Shown piece after piece: positions 15,224 to 24,527 of a DNA stretch of 48,799 nucleotides. Both the position numbers and the translations under genes were made by a program. The DNA comes from Streptomyces sp. SID8352 (GTDB taxonomy: Bacteria; Actinomycetota; Actinomycetes; Streptomycetales; Streptomycetaceae), in contig NZ_WWGX01000075.1 of NCBI RefSeq assembly GCF_009862265.1, positions 119,112-167,910 on the forward strand. The letters run 5' to 3'. Position 1 is the stretch's first letter. The number at the start of each line of letters is the position of its first letter. The notes beneath the pieces are model-generated. The model searched no databases. It had not been told where the DNA came from and worked only from the letters and a program-made list of their open reading frames with translations.

Positions 15224-17596
15224 ATGACCATGGAGCAGACACCTACCGCGAGCCGCCGGAGCATCCGCGTCAGCGGCGTGGTCCAGGGCGTCGGATACCG
15301 GCCCTTCGTCTACAAGACCGCCCTCGCCCTCCAGTTGACCGGTTGGGTCCTCAACGACCCCGAAGGCGTGCTGATCGAGGTCACCGGACCGCCCGGTGTG
15401 CTCGACGACTTCACCGACCGGCTCACCGGACAGGCACCCCCGCAGGCCCGCGTCACCTCGGTGACCGTCCGCGAACTGCCGCCGGGGCAGGGACCCGAGG
15501 ACTTCGCCATCCGGGAGAGCGTGCACACCGGCAGCCGGAGCACCATCGTCCCCGCCGACGGTCACGTCTGCGCGGACTGCCTCGCCGAACTCCGCGACCC
15601 GGCCGACCGCCGCCACCGCTACCCGTTCATCAACTGCACCAACTGCGGACCGCGTTACTCGATCGTCAAGGCGCTGCCCTACGACCGGGCGCAGACGACC
15701 ATGGCGGCCTTCACCATGTGCCCCGACTGCGCCAGGGAGTACACCGACCCGCTGGACCGCCGCTACCACGCCCAGCCCAACGCCTGCCGGGACTGCGGGC
15801 CCCGACTGCTGCTCGCCGACGCCCACGGCGACCTGCGCGAGGGAGAGGACGCTCTCGACGCCGCCGTCCGGGCGCTCGCGGCGGGGCGCATCGTCGCCGT
15901 CAAGAGCGTCGGCGGCTTCCACCTGGCCGTCGACGCACGCAACGCGGAGGCCATCGACAGGCTCAGGGCGGGCAAGCGGCGCGACTCCAAGCCGTTCGCG
16001 GTGATGGCACGCGACCTGGACACCGTCGCCGGATTCGCCGAGTTCAGCACCGCCGAGGCCGGGTTGCTCGGATCGCCGTCCCGCCCCATCGTCCTGGTGC
16101 GCAAGCGGCCCGGAGGGCTTCCGGAGGCCATCGCCCCGCGCAACCCCAACCTCGGTGTCATGCTCCCCTCCGCCCCCCAGCACCACCTGCTGGTGGACAG
16201 CGACGGACTGAGCGCCCTCGTCATGACCAGCGGCAACATCTCCGGCTACCCGATCGCCTACCGCAACGAGGAGGCGCTGGAGCACCTCTTCGCCGTCGCC
16301 GATCTGGTGCTCCACAACGACCGGGACATCGAGACCCGGGTTGACGACTCACTGGTGCGGCACTCGACCCACCCCGGACTCGACCGGCCCGTGGTGAGCT
16401 TCCTGCGCCGATCGCGCGGATACGCCCCCTACCCCGTCGAGGTCGGTACCGAACTGGCCCCGCTGGTCGCCTACGGGGCGGAACTGAAGACCACCGTGGC
16501 GCTCTCCAGCGGCACACGCGTCTACCTCAGCCAGCACATCGGCGACCTCAAGAACGACGAGACCTGGGAATCCCACCAGCAGACGGCCCGGCACCTCGCC
16601 GCCCTCCACGAACTGACGCCCCGGCACGCCGCGGTGGACCTCCATCCGCAGTTCCGGGCCACCCGCCTCGCGCTCGGGGCACAGGGCGGGGAGTTCGAGG
16701 ACGTCGTCCAGGTGCAGCACCATCACGCGCACATGGCCTCCTGCATGGCGGAGAACCGGCTCTCCGGCACCACGCTCGGCGTGGTCTTCGACGGTGCCGG
16801 ATACGGTGAGGACGGCACCACCTGGGGCGGCGAGTTCCTGCTCGGCACCTACCGCGAGGCACGACGCGTCGCCCATCTGCGCACCGTGCCGCTGCTCGGC
16901 GGGGACCGCGCGGTGCGGGAACCGGTCCGGACCGGCTTCGCCCTGGCGCTGGACACCTTCGGCGACCCCGGAGCGGCCGCCGCGGCCTTCCCCGTGCTGG
17001 AGACCCTCGACGACCAGCAGCGGCACGTCTTCACCACCATGGTGCGGCGAGGCATCAACGCCCCGCCGGCCTCCAGCATGGGCCGGCTCTTCGACGCGGT
17101 GGCGGCGCTGCTGGACATCACCACCCACGCCGAGTACGAGGCACAGGGCCCCATCGAACTGGAGGGGCTCCTCGAACGGGACCTGACGATGGCCGCGCCG
17201 GGGGAGCGCTACCGGTTCGGCCACGACATCCTCGCTGGGACCACCGAGATCGACCCGCGTCCCGTGGTACGGGCCATGGCCGCCGACCTGGCCCGAGGCG
17301 CGGACACCGCCACCATCAGCCGACGGTTCCACTCCGGCGTCGTCGACATGGTGGTCGCGCGCTGCCGGGCGGTGCGCGACGCGGAGGACGGACCGGCCAC
17401 CCGCCAGGTGGTCCTGTCCGGCGGCGTCTTCCTCAACGAGTTCCTGCTCGTCAACTGCCTCGTGGAACTCGGCCGCGACGGATTCGACACCCACTGCCAG
17501 CAGCAGGTGCCCACCAACGACGGCGGGATCGCCCTGGGACAGATCATGGTCGCCAACGCCCGGCTGGCGGAGCCGAGAACGGAGCCGACGCGATGA
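15224..17596 (+). CDS. hypF: HypF-family carbamoyltransferase, full length
   Basis: A 790-residue HypF with all expected domains in order. The N-terminal acylphosphatase-like domain has SGVVQGVGYRPFVYK. Two Cys4 zinc fingers follow (CADC then CTNC; CPDC then CRDC). The YrdC-like domain includes AAGRIVAVKSVGGFHLAVDA and KRRDSKPFAVMA. The Kae1-like domain has the metal site VQHHHAHMASCM and the nucleotide loop VVFDGAGYGEDGTTWGG. HypF hydrolyses carbamoyl phosphate, adenylates the carbamate and passes carbamoyl to HypE. Full length with zinc fingers separates it from the TobZ-type O-carbamoyltransferases of antibiotic clusters, which lack the acylphosphatase part. Its stop overlaps the next ATG by 4 bases (ATGA). 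Confidence 0.97.
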   Translation: MTMEQTPTASRRSIRVSGVVQGVGYRPFVYKTALALQLTGWVLNDPEGVLIEVTGPPGVLDDFTDRLTGQAPPQARVTSVTVRELPPGQGPEDFAIRESVHTGSRSTIVPADGHVCADCLAELRDPADRRHRYPFINCTNCGPRYSIVKALPYDRAQTTMAAFTMCPDCAREYTDPLDRRYHAQPNACRDCGPRLLLADAHGDLREGEDALDAAVRALAAGRIVAVKSVGGFHLAVDARNAEAIDRLRAGKRRDSKPFAVMARDLDTVAGFAEFSTAEAGLLGSPSRPIVLVRKRPGGLPEAIAPRNPNLGVMLPSAPQHHLLVDSDGLSALVMTSGNISGYPIAYRNEEALEHLFAVADLVLHNDRDIETRVDDSLVRHSTHPGLDRPVVSFLRRSRGYAPYPVEVGTELAPLVAYGAELKTTVALSSGTRVYLSQHIGDLKNDETWESHQQTARHLAALHELTPRHAAVDLHPQFRATRLALGAQGGEFEDVVQVQHHHAHMASCMAENRLSGTTLGVVFDGAGYGEDGTTWGGEFLLGTYREARRVAHLRTVPLLGGDRAVREPVRTGFALALDTFGDPGAAAAAFPVLETLDDQQRHVFTTMVRRGINAPPASSMGRLFDAVAALLDITTHAEYEAQGPIELEGLLERDLTMAAPGERYRFGHDILAGTTEIDPRPVVRAMAADLARGADTATISRRFHSGVVDMVVARCRAVRDAEDGPATRQVVLSGGVFLNEFLLVNCLVELGRDGFDTHCQQQVPTNDGGIALGQIMVANARLAEPRTEPTR

Positions 17597-18867
17597 CGCC
17601 GCCCCCCGGGCACACCGTCGTGCTGCACCGTTGGCGCGACCGGCACGCCCTCTACGCCGACTACCTCGACCACGACACCCACCGGGTGAGCTATGTGACG
17701 ACGCGGCTGGGCCGCGCCTCCGTGCCGCCCGGCGCGGCGGCCGTCGCCGAGGTCGCCGCCACCGACTCGCCGGCCGAGGTCCGGGCCGCCGTGGCCGGGC
17801 TGGTCGCCCGGTTCGGCCCGGTGCGGCGCCTGCTGGCCCTGAACGAGGGCGACCTGGACACCGCCGCCGAACTGCGCACCGAACTCGGACTGCCCGGACA
17901 GACCACCGCCGAACTGGAGCGGTTCCGGGACAAGCTCACGATGGTCGCCCTCGCGGACCGGGCGGGCATCCCCGTCCCCCGCTACGCCGACGCCGACGGC
18001 CGCGACGCCGTACGGGAGTTCGCCGGGACCCACGGATGGCCCGTCGTGGTCAAGCCGCGCCGGGGCACCGCCAGCCGCGGGGTGAGCGTCATGCGGGGCC
18101 CGGCCGACCTGGACGCCCCCGGGGTGTTCGACACGGAACCCGCCGAACCCCGCATCGTCCAGACGTTCGTCACCGACCCGGTCTTCCACATCGACGGCCT
18201 GTGGACCGGCAGCCGCCTCGGCCCGTGGCGGGCCTCCCGCTACGTCAACAACTGCCGTGACTTCACCGACGGGACGTTCCTCGGCTCCGTGGAGGTCGAC
18301 GACGCCGAACTCCGCGCACCCCTGGCCGGCTTCACGGCCGCGGTGGCCGGGGCCCTCGGCGGGGACCGGCCCTGGGTCTTCCACCTGGAGGCGTTCGTGG
18401 GCCCCGGCGGGGACGGGCCGCCCCGGCTCACCTTCCTGGAGGCCGGGGCCAGGGTGGGCGGAGGGGAGATCCCCTTCGTCTGGCGGGAGGTCCACGGACT
18501 CGACCTGATGGCCGCCGCCGCGCGGATCCAGCTGGGCCGCGCCCCGGCCCTCCCCGACCCGCCCCGCACCCGTCCGGACGCCACCGCGGGATGGCTGCTG
18601 CTGCCGGTGCCCGTCGAGACCCCCTGCCGGGTCGTCGGCCTCACCCGTCCGCCGGACGGCCCCGGACCCGGCACCGGTCCCTACGCCCACGTGCTGCCCC
18701 GGCCGGGCACCGTCATCCCCCGGACCGGCGGCTACGAGCACGTCGCCGCCCGCTTCCGGTTCCGCGGAGCCTCCAGCCACGAGGTGGAGGCGGCCATCAA
18801 GAAGACCGCGGGGGAGTTCGCCGTCCACTGCGAGCCCCTGCCGCACCGAGCACCACACCGACGATGA
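17593..18867 (+). CDS. ATP-grasp carboxylate-amine ligase
   Basis: A 424-residue ATP-grasp enzyme. An N-terminal pre-ATP-grasp region (1-110) leads to LERFRDKLTMVALADRAGIP, then the nucleotide-binding WPVVVKPRRGTASRGVSVM with Lys154, the beta strand around IVQTFVTDPVFHIDGLW, and the metal-binding LTFLEAGARVGGGEIPFVW. It is like the ligases that make amide bonds between amino acids through acyl-phosphates without carrier proteins. It overlaps hypF by 4 bases and the next ligase gene by 4 bases, so the products are very likely made together. The carboxylate and amine partners cannot be told from sequence. Confidence 0.93.
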   Translation: MTPPPGHTVVLHRWRDRHALYADYLDHDTHRVSYVTTRLGRASVPPGAAAVAEVAATDSPAEVRAAVAGLVARFGPVRRLLALNEGDLDTAAELRTELGLPGQTTAELERFRDKLTMVALADRAGIPVPRYADADGRDAVREFAGTHGWPVVVKPRRGTASRGVSVMRGPADLDAPGVFDTEPAEPRIVQTFVTDPVFHIDGLWTGSRLGPWRASRYVNNCRDFTDGTFLGSVEVDDAELRAPLAGFTAAVAGALGGDRPWVFHLEAFVGPGGDGPPRLTFLEAGARVGGGEIPFVWREVHGLDLMAAAARIQLGRAPALPDPPRTRPDATAGWLLLPVPVETPCRVVGLTRPPDGPGPGTGPYAHVLPRPGTVIPRTGGYEHVAARFRFRGASSHEVEAAIKKTAGEFAVHCEPLPHRAPHRR

Positions 18868-21512
18868 AATGCGAGCGACCGATGCGTGATCCCAAGAGCC
18901 ATCTCATAGTGGTGGGGAGCCGGTTGAGGGCCTACCGGGAGTTCGCCATGGCCTCCCTGGCCCAGAAGTACGAGATCGCCCTGGTGACCTCGCAGGGGAT
19001 CACCTGGGAGGAGCCGTACGTCTCCGCGTACCGGACGGCCGACACCACCGACCCCGTGGCGCTGCGCGCGGCGGTCGAGGAGCTGCTCGCCGAGGTGCCC
19101 GCCGGCACCGGGCTGTTCACCTGGGACGAACTGTCGCTGATCGCGACCGCCGAGGTCGCCGAGGGGCTGGGCCTGCGCCATCTGTCGTCGGGGGCCGCCG
19201 CCGCGTGCCGGGACAAGTACACCACCCGCCGCCTGCTGGACCTGGCCGGGCTGCCCGGAGTGCGGCACCGGCTGGCGCACTCCGCCGAGGAGGCGTCGGC
19301 CGCCGCCGCCGACATCGGCTACCCGGTGGTGCTCAAGCCGCGCTCCCTGGCGGGCAGCATGGGCGTCACGGTCGTGCGCGACGCCGACGCCCTCCGGGAC
19401 GCCTACGCGGCGGTCGCCGGGACGACGTTCCCCGGGCTCCGCGCCGAGACCGGGATACTGGTCGAGGAGTACCTCCGAGGCCCCGAGATCAGCGTCGACT
19501 GCTGCGTCGTCGACGGCGAGGCCCGGCCCGTGTTCGTCGCGCGCAAGCGCCTCGGCTTCGACCCCTCCTTCGAGGAGGTCGGCCACCTGGTCGGCCCCTG
19601 GCGCCACGAGCCGTGGGCGGCGGAGGTCGAGGAACTGGTCGGGGCCGCGCACCGGGCCCTCGGCGTCGACCTGGGCCTCACGCACACCGAGATCCGGCTG
19701 ACCCCCTCGGGGTGCCGCCTGATCGAGCTGAACGGCCGCCTCGGCGGCGACCTCATCCCCCGCCTCGGCGCACTGGCCACCGGAATCGACCTGCCCCTGG
19801 CCGGTGCCGCCCTGGCCGACGGCTCGCACCCCGCGCTCACCTCCGCCCACGACCGGTGGGCCGAGGTCCGCTTCCTCTACCCGCCGCACGACGGCGTACT
19901 GGAACGCCTGGAACTGGGCCGCGCGGCCGAGGTGCCGGGAGTGGCCGAGGTCGTCGTCCTCGCCGGTCCCGGCGACGAACTGCTGCTGCCCCCGCGCGCC
20001 CTCACCCCCCGCACCGCCGCGGTGATCGCCGTCGCCGACGACGCCGCCGCCTGCACCGAGGCCCTGGACCGGGCCGAGGCGGAGATCGTCCCGGTGCTCG
20101 CCGGGTCGCCGCTGGACGGTCTGGGGGCCCTGATGGAGAACCCGGTCACCCGCCGCTACCTCGCTCCGGAGAACGGTCTGGAGAACATGGTGGTGCCCGA
20201 GCTGCGCAACGACTGGAACAGCTACGGAGCCGGCGGCGGCAGGGCCCTCAACCGGCCGGTGTTCCTGGCGACCGCCGACCGGCTGTGGCTGGAGGCCGAC
20301 CTCAACGGACTGTTCGCCCTGCTCACCACCATCCCCGACCGCCTCTTCGGCGGGGACCGCCGGGCGTTCGCCGAGGCGGTCGGCATGACGCCCACCCAGA
20401 TCGAGCTGGTGACGCGCGGCGCCGGACGCCGCATGCCCGCGATGTCCCGGGCCGACATGTACCGCGAGCCCGGCGGCTTCAGGCTGATGGAGCTGAACAC
20501 CGGCAGCTCGCTCGGCGGCTGGCAGATGGGCGAGTTCTCCCGTCCGGCCGCCCGCAACAAGGCGTTCCGGGACTTCGCCGACGCCGAGGGACTGGTCCAC
20601 CCGGACCCGATCGGGCGGATCGCGGACGTGCTGCGCGCCGAGGCGGCCGACGCCGGGTTCGTCCTTCCGGCCCGTCCGGTCCTGGCCCTCACCGAGTGGC
20701 CCGACGGCTACGACCACACCAAGCCCTGGCTCGACTTCGTGGTGCCCGACTGGCTGCGGCACGGATTCGACACGGTGGTGTGCAGCCTCGCCGAGTTCGA
20801 CTACCGCGACGGAGTGCCGTACATCCACGGCCGCAAGGTCGACGTGGTCTACCGGATCTTCCTGCCCGGCGAGATGGCCGACGAGCAGCGCAGCCACGAT
20901 CTGGTCGACCCGCTCCTGGACGCCGTCGGTCGGGGCCACACCTTCCTGTTCGCCGGCCTCGACTGCGAGCTGTACGGCAACAAGGGCAGCCTCGCGATGC
21001 TCAGCGACGAACGCCACCGCGACGCCTTCACCGCCGACGAGCACGCGCTGATCGACCGCATCCTGCCGTGGACCCGCTTCCTGCGCGACGAGACCGTACG
21101 GCGCGACGGCAAGGACATCGACCTCCTGCCCTACGTCCGGGAGAACAAGGACCGGCTCGCCCTCAAGCCCACCCTGCTCTACGGCGGAGTGGGCGTCATC
21201 CCCGGCTGGTCCGTCGGCCAGGAGGAGTGGGAGGGCCACATCCGGGGCGCCGTGGACGGCCCCTACGTGGTCCAGGAACGCGTCCTGCCCGTCGCCGAAC
21301 GGTTCGTCGCCGACGACGGCGCCGGGTTCGAGCGGATGGTCGTCGCCTACGGCGTGCTGATGGTCGGCGGGGCGTACGCGGGCATGCTGGTGCGCGGCAC
21401 CCCCGACCCCCGCGTCGGTATCGTCAGCATGTCCAACGGGGCCCAGATCGGCTGCTGTTACCACACCCCCGACGCCACCGGGACGGGAACCCCGGCCGGG
21501 ACCGCGACATGA
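18864..21512 (+). CDS. Fusion of an ATP-grasp ligase and a circularly permuted ATP-grasp ligase
   Basis: An 882-residue protein with two ligase halves. The N-terminal half (about 1-430) is a normal ATP-grasp: FTWDELSLIA, KYTTRRLLDLAGLPGV, YPVVLKPRSLAGSMGVTVV with Lys158, then the metal site RLIELNGRLGGDLIP with Asn290. The C-terminal half (about 445-882) has the motifs in swapped order: metal-site-like RLMELNTGSSLGGWQMGEF (Asn545) comes first and the nucleotide-site-like LALKPTLLYGGVGVIPGW (Lys768) comes later, as in circularly permuted ATP-grasp proteins of the glutathionylspermidine-synthase-like group. The start at 18864 gives an ATGA overlap with the previous gene; ATG 18882 is an alternative. 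Two active sites in one chain suggest two successive amide bonds. Confidence 0.9.
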   Translation: MKCERPMRDPKSHLIVVGSRLRAYREFAMASLAQKYEIALVTSQGITWEEPYVSAYRTADTTDPVALRAAVEELLAEVPAGTGLFTWDELSLIATAEVAEGLGLRHLSSGAAAACRDKYTTRRLLDLAGLPGVRHRLAHSAEEASAAAADIGYPVVLKPRSLAGSMGVTVVRDADALRDAYAAVAGTTFPGLRAETGILVEEYLRGPEISVDCCVVDGEARPVFVARKRLGFDPSFEEVGHLVGPWRHEPWAAEVEELVGAAHRALGVDLGLTHTEIRLTPSGCRLIELNGRLGGDLIPRLGALATGIDLPLAGAALADGSHPALTSAHDRWAEVRFLYPPHDGVLERLELGRAAEVPGVAEVVVLAGPGDELLLPPRALTPRTAAVIAVADDAAACTEALDRAEAEIVPVLAGSPLDGLGALMENPVTRRYLAPENGLENMVVPELRNDWNSYGAGGGRALNRPVFLATADRLWLEADLNGLFALLTTIPDRLFGGDRRAFAEAVGMTPTQIELVTRGAGRRMPAMSRADMYREPGGFRLMELNTGSSLGGWQMGEFSRPAARNKAFRDFADAEGLVHPDPIGRIADVLRAEAADAGFVLPARPVLALTEWPDGYDHTKPWLDFVVPDWLRHGFDTVVCSLAEFDYRDGVPYIHGRKVDVVYRIFLPGEMADEQRSHDLVDPLLDAVGRGHTFLFAGLDCELYGNKGSLAMLSDERHRDAFTADEHALIDRILPWTRFLRDETVRRDGKDIDLLPYVRENKDRLALKPTLLYGGVGVIPGWSVGQEEWEGHIRGAVDGPYVVQERVLPVAERFVADDGAGFERMVVAYGVLMVGGAYAGMLVRGTPDPRVGIVSMSNGAQIGCCYHTPDATGTGTPAGTAT

Positions 21513-22828
21513 CCCGCGCGACGGACACCGGACCCCGGCACTTCGGCGGCCTGTGGCGCGACGCGGAGTTCCTCAAACTCTGGTCCGGCGAGGCGGTCTC
21601 CCAGATGGGCGCCCAGGTCACGCAGTTGGCCCTGCCCCTCGCGGCCGTCTACCAGTTCGAGGCGTCCTCCACCCAGCTCGGGCTGCTGAACGCGGCAAGT
21701 TTCGCCCCGTTCCTGGGAGTCACGCTCTTCATCGGCGTCTGGGTCGACCGGCGCCGCCGGCTGCCGCTGATGATCTGGAGCAACACCGGGCGCGCCCTGC
21801 TGGTCGGCAGTGTGCCGCTGTGCGCGGTGCTGGACGTGCTGAGCATCGAGTACCTCTACGCCGCGGCCCTGCTGATCGGTGTCCTCACCGTGCTCTTCGA
21901 CGTCTCCTACCAGTCCTACCTCCCCTCCCTGATCAGACGCGAGCAACTGGTGGAGGGCAACAGCAAGCTCCAGGCCACCAGCTCCCTCGCCCAGATCGGC
22001 GGACCCGGGCTGGCCGGTCTCCTGGTCGGCTGGCTCACCGCCCCGATCGCGCTGCTGGCCAACGCGCTCAGCTACGTCGTCTCCATCACCGGGCTGCTCG
22101 CGATCCGCCGGCCCGAGCCCGCCCCCGCCGCTCCCGAACAGCGCGTCACCACCGGCCGCAGCATCGCGGAGGGACTGCGGATGGTCCTCCGCAACCGGTA
22201 CATCAGAGCCATCGCCCTGGAGGCCGGGACCTACAACCTGTGCTGGATGTCCCTGCAGACGGTGTTCGTCCTCTACGCGGCCCGGGAACTGGGCATGGGC
22301 CCGGCCACCATCGGCCTCGTCCTCGGGGTCGGCGCGGTCGGCTCCCTGATCGGCGCGGTCGGCGCGAGCCGGCTCAAGGAGCGGCTGGGCCTCGGACGGG
22401 CGGTCGTCGTCGAACTGGTGCTGTGCTGTGCCGCACCCGTCCTCATACCCCTCGCGCCCGGCACCGGCCCCCTGTCGTACACCCTGTACGTCACCGCCTT
22501 CGCCTGCTGCGGCATCGGCTCGACCATGTCCACCATCCACGTGGTGAGCCTGCGCCAGGTGATCACACCGGCCCACCTGCTCGGCAGGGTCAACGCCGGA
22601 TGCCGCTTCATCGCCTGGGGACCGCTGCCCCTGGGCGCGCTGATCGGCGGGTACCTGGGCGACGCCGTCGGCCTGCGCACCACGCTGTTCGCCACGGCGG
22701 GCGGTTTCCTGCTCGCCCTGCTGTGGGTGGTGCTCTCACCCGTGCCCGGGCTGAAGGACTTCCCCGCCGCACCGCTCCCCGAACCCGCCGCCGCGTCCTC
22801 CGGAACGAGGACCGACTCCCTCGAATAG
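21509..22828 (+). CDS. MFS transporter, likely exporter of the operon product
   Basis: A 439-residue major facilitator protein with about 12 hydrophobic segments. The loop between segments 2 and 3 reads GVWVDRRRRLPLMIWSN, the conserved MFS motif A position. It resembles the macrolide/tetracycline-type drug exporters of actinobacteria (FLKLWSGEAVSQMGAQVTQL N-terminus). The start overlaps the previous stop by 4 bases (ATGA). Its place inside the operon argues for export of the final product or self-resistance. Confidence 0.94.
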   Translation: MTRATDTGPRHFGGLWRDAEFLKLWSGEAVSQMGAQVTQLALPLAAVYQFEASSTQLGLLNAASFAPFLGVTLFIGVWVDRRRRLPLMIWSNTGRALLVGSVPLCAVLDVLSIEYLYAAALLIGVLTVLFDVSYQSYLPSLIRREQLVEGNSKLQATSSLAQIGGPGLAGLLVGWLTAPIALLANALSYVVSITGLLAIRRPEPAPAAPEQRVTTGRSIAEGLRMVLRNRYIRAIALEAGTYNLCWMSLQTVFVLYAARELGMGPATIGLVLGVGAVGSLIGAVGASRLKERLGLGRAVVVELVLCCAAPVLIPLAPGTGPLSYTLYVTAFACCGIGSTMSTIHVVSLRQVITPAHLLGRVNAGCRFIAWGPLPLGALIGGYLGDAVGLRTTLFATAGGFLLALLWVVLSPVPGLKDFPAAPLPEPAAASSGTRTDSLE

Positions 22829-22909
22829 GGCGGCCGGCCACCACCGCGCCCCGCTCACCGCACCGCCCGTCACCGTCGTCGCCCGCCCCCACCACGTAGG
22901 AGGTCACGC

Positions 22910-24457
22910 GTGACCACGAACGAGCCCGGCTCCCTCTACCAGCCCGCCGGAACCCCGGCCGGACTGGAGAGCGTGCGGAACCTGGTGAACAGCGCCCTGG
23001 ACATCCTCCAGGAGGTCTCGGCCGCCCGCGTCGGCCCCGTCGCACCCGGCGGCCCGGCGGGCGCCCGGGACGCGGCGGCCCGCGCGCTCACCGGCCCGCT
23101 GCTCCCCGAGGAGGGCGGCGACCCCGCCACCGTCCTCGCGGAGCTGATCCGCCCGTACGCCGAATGGGCGGTGGACATCACCCACCCCGCCGCGCTGGCC
23201 CGGATGCAGCCCCCGCCCACCGACGTCGCCGCCACCGCCGAACTGGTCGCCGCCGTCCTCAACCAGTCCCTGCACGCCTGGGAGAGCGGGCCCTTCGCCC
23301 TCGAACTGGACCGCTGGCTCATCGCCCGGCTGGCCGAACTCGTGGGCTACGACCCGGCGGAGGCCAGTGGCGCGCTCACCCCCGGCGGCAGCGTCTCCAA
23401 CCTCATGGCGATGACCATGGCCCGCGACACCACCCTGGGGGAGAGGACCGGCGCCCACCCCTTCGCCGGCGGACTGCGCCCCCTGGCGGCCCAGCCCGTC
23501 GTCCTGTGCCCGGAGGGCGTGCACTTCTCCATCGAACGCGCCGTCCGCCTGCTCGGCCTGGGCGACGAGCACCTCCTCACCGTCCCCGTGGACAAGAACG
23601 GCCGGATGATCCCCGAGGAGGCCGACCGCATCCTCGCCGAACTCCCCGACCACCAAATCGCCGTCGCCCTCGTCGCCGTCGCGGGCTCCACCGACCTCGG
23701 CATCGTCGACCCCCTCCCGGAACTCGCCGCGATCGCCCGGCGGCACGGCGTCTGGCTGCACGCCGACGCGGCCTACGGGGCCGGGGCGCTCTTCTCCCCC
23801 CGGCTGCGCGGCATGCTCGACGGACTGGCCGAGGCCGACTCGGTCACCGTCGACCTCCACAAGTTCGGCTGGTCGCCCGCCTCCTCCGCCGTCCTGCTGG
23901 TCCGCCGTGCCGAGACCCTGCTCTCCTTCGGCCTGCAGCCCACCACCTGCCTCAGCGCCGACGACGACACCTGCGCCGGATACATCGGGCTCCAGAACAC
24001 CAACCTGCAGACCACCCGGCGCGCCGACGCCCTCAAGATCGCGGTCACCCTGCGCACCCTCGGCAGCAGGGCCATGGGCGCCATGGTCGACACCTGCCAC
24101 GACCTCGCCCGGCACGCCGCCGCCCGGATCGCGGCCGAACCCCGCATGGAACTCGGCACCGAACCGCCCCTCACCGCCGTCCTGTTCCGCTACCTCCCCG
24201 GCGGCGGACTCGACACCGACGCCTTCAACGGGGCACTCCGGCGCCGGACCATGGAGGAGGGCCGCGCGCTCATCGCCCGCACCCACATCGCCCGCGAGGG
24301 CGGCGGCAGCAGCGTCTTCCTCAAGCTGATGCTGCTGAACCCCGAGACCACCACCGGACAACTCGACGCCGTCCTCGACGAGTTGCTCGAACTGGCCGCC
24401 GTCATGGAGGCCGAGGCCCTGCGGGCGCCCACCCGGGAGACCACCGCCCGCGGTTGA
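22910..24457 (+). CDS. Group II PLP-dependent amino acid decarboxylase
   Basis: A 515-residue decarboxylase of the aromatic amino acid / glutamate / 2,4-diaminobutyrate decarboxylase family (PF00282). The PLP-binding Lys318 is in TVDLHKFGWSPAS; HADAAYGAGALFS carries the PLP-stacking and Asp region; GALTPGGSVSNLMAM is the phosphate-binding part. The start is GTG 22910 with AGGAGG 6-7 nt upstream. It follows the transporter after 81 bases. In this operon a likely substrate is an acidic or diamino acid such as a 3-methylaspartate derivative, possibly after amide formation as in vicenistatin-type beta-amino acid starters, but sequence alone does not decide this. Confidence 0.94.
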   Translation: MTTNEPGSLYQPAGTPAGLESVRNLVNSALDILQEVSAARVGPVAPGGPAGARDAAARALTGPLLPEEGGDPATVLAELIRPYAEWAVDITHPAALARMQPPPTDVAATAELVAAVLNQSLHAWESGPFALELDRWLIARLAELVGYDPAEASGALTPGGSVSNLMAMTMARDTTLGERTGAHPFAGGLRPLAAQPVVLCPEGVHFSIERAVRLLGLGDEHLLTVPVDKNGRMIPEEADRILAELPDHQIAVALVAVAGSTDLGIVDPLPELAAIARRHGVWLHADAAYGAGALFSPRLRGMLDGLAEADSVTVDLHKFGWSPASSAVLLVRRAETLLSFGLQPTTCLSADDDTCAGYIGLQNTNLQTTRRADALKIAVTLRTLGSRAMGAMVDTCHDLARHAAARIAAEPRMELGTEPPLTAVLFRYLPGGGLDTDAFNGALRRRTMEEGRALIARTHIAREGGGSSVFLKLMLLNPETTTGQLDAVLDELLELAAVMEAEALRAPTRETTARG

Positions 24458-24527
24458 ACGGCGCCCGTCCGCCGACGCGTTCCAGATGTCCCGGCGCAGC
24501 CCGAAGCCCAGCGGAGAGAGAGCGGCG

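Noticed and set aside
15083..16315. Long minus-strand frames opposite hypF and the other operon genes
   Set aside because: They are antisense shadows created by the third-position GC pattern of the real plus-strand genes.
15224..17596. Reading HypF as a TobZ-type antibiotic O-carbamoyltransferase
   Set aside because: TobZ-type enzymes lack the acylphosphatase domain; here acylphosphatase and both zinc fingers are intact, and HypE is adjacent.
18732..21464. 910-codon minus frame opposite the double ATP-grasp gene
   Set aside because: It has repeated Val/Gly/Glu/Asp/His composition typical of antisense frames, and the plus strand has clear ATP-grasp motifs.
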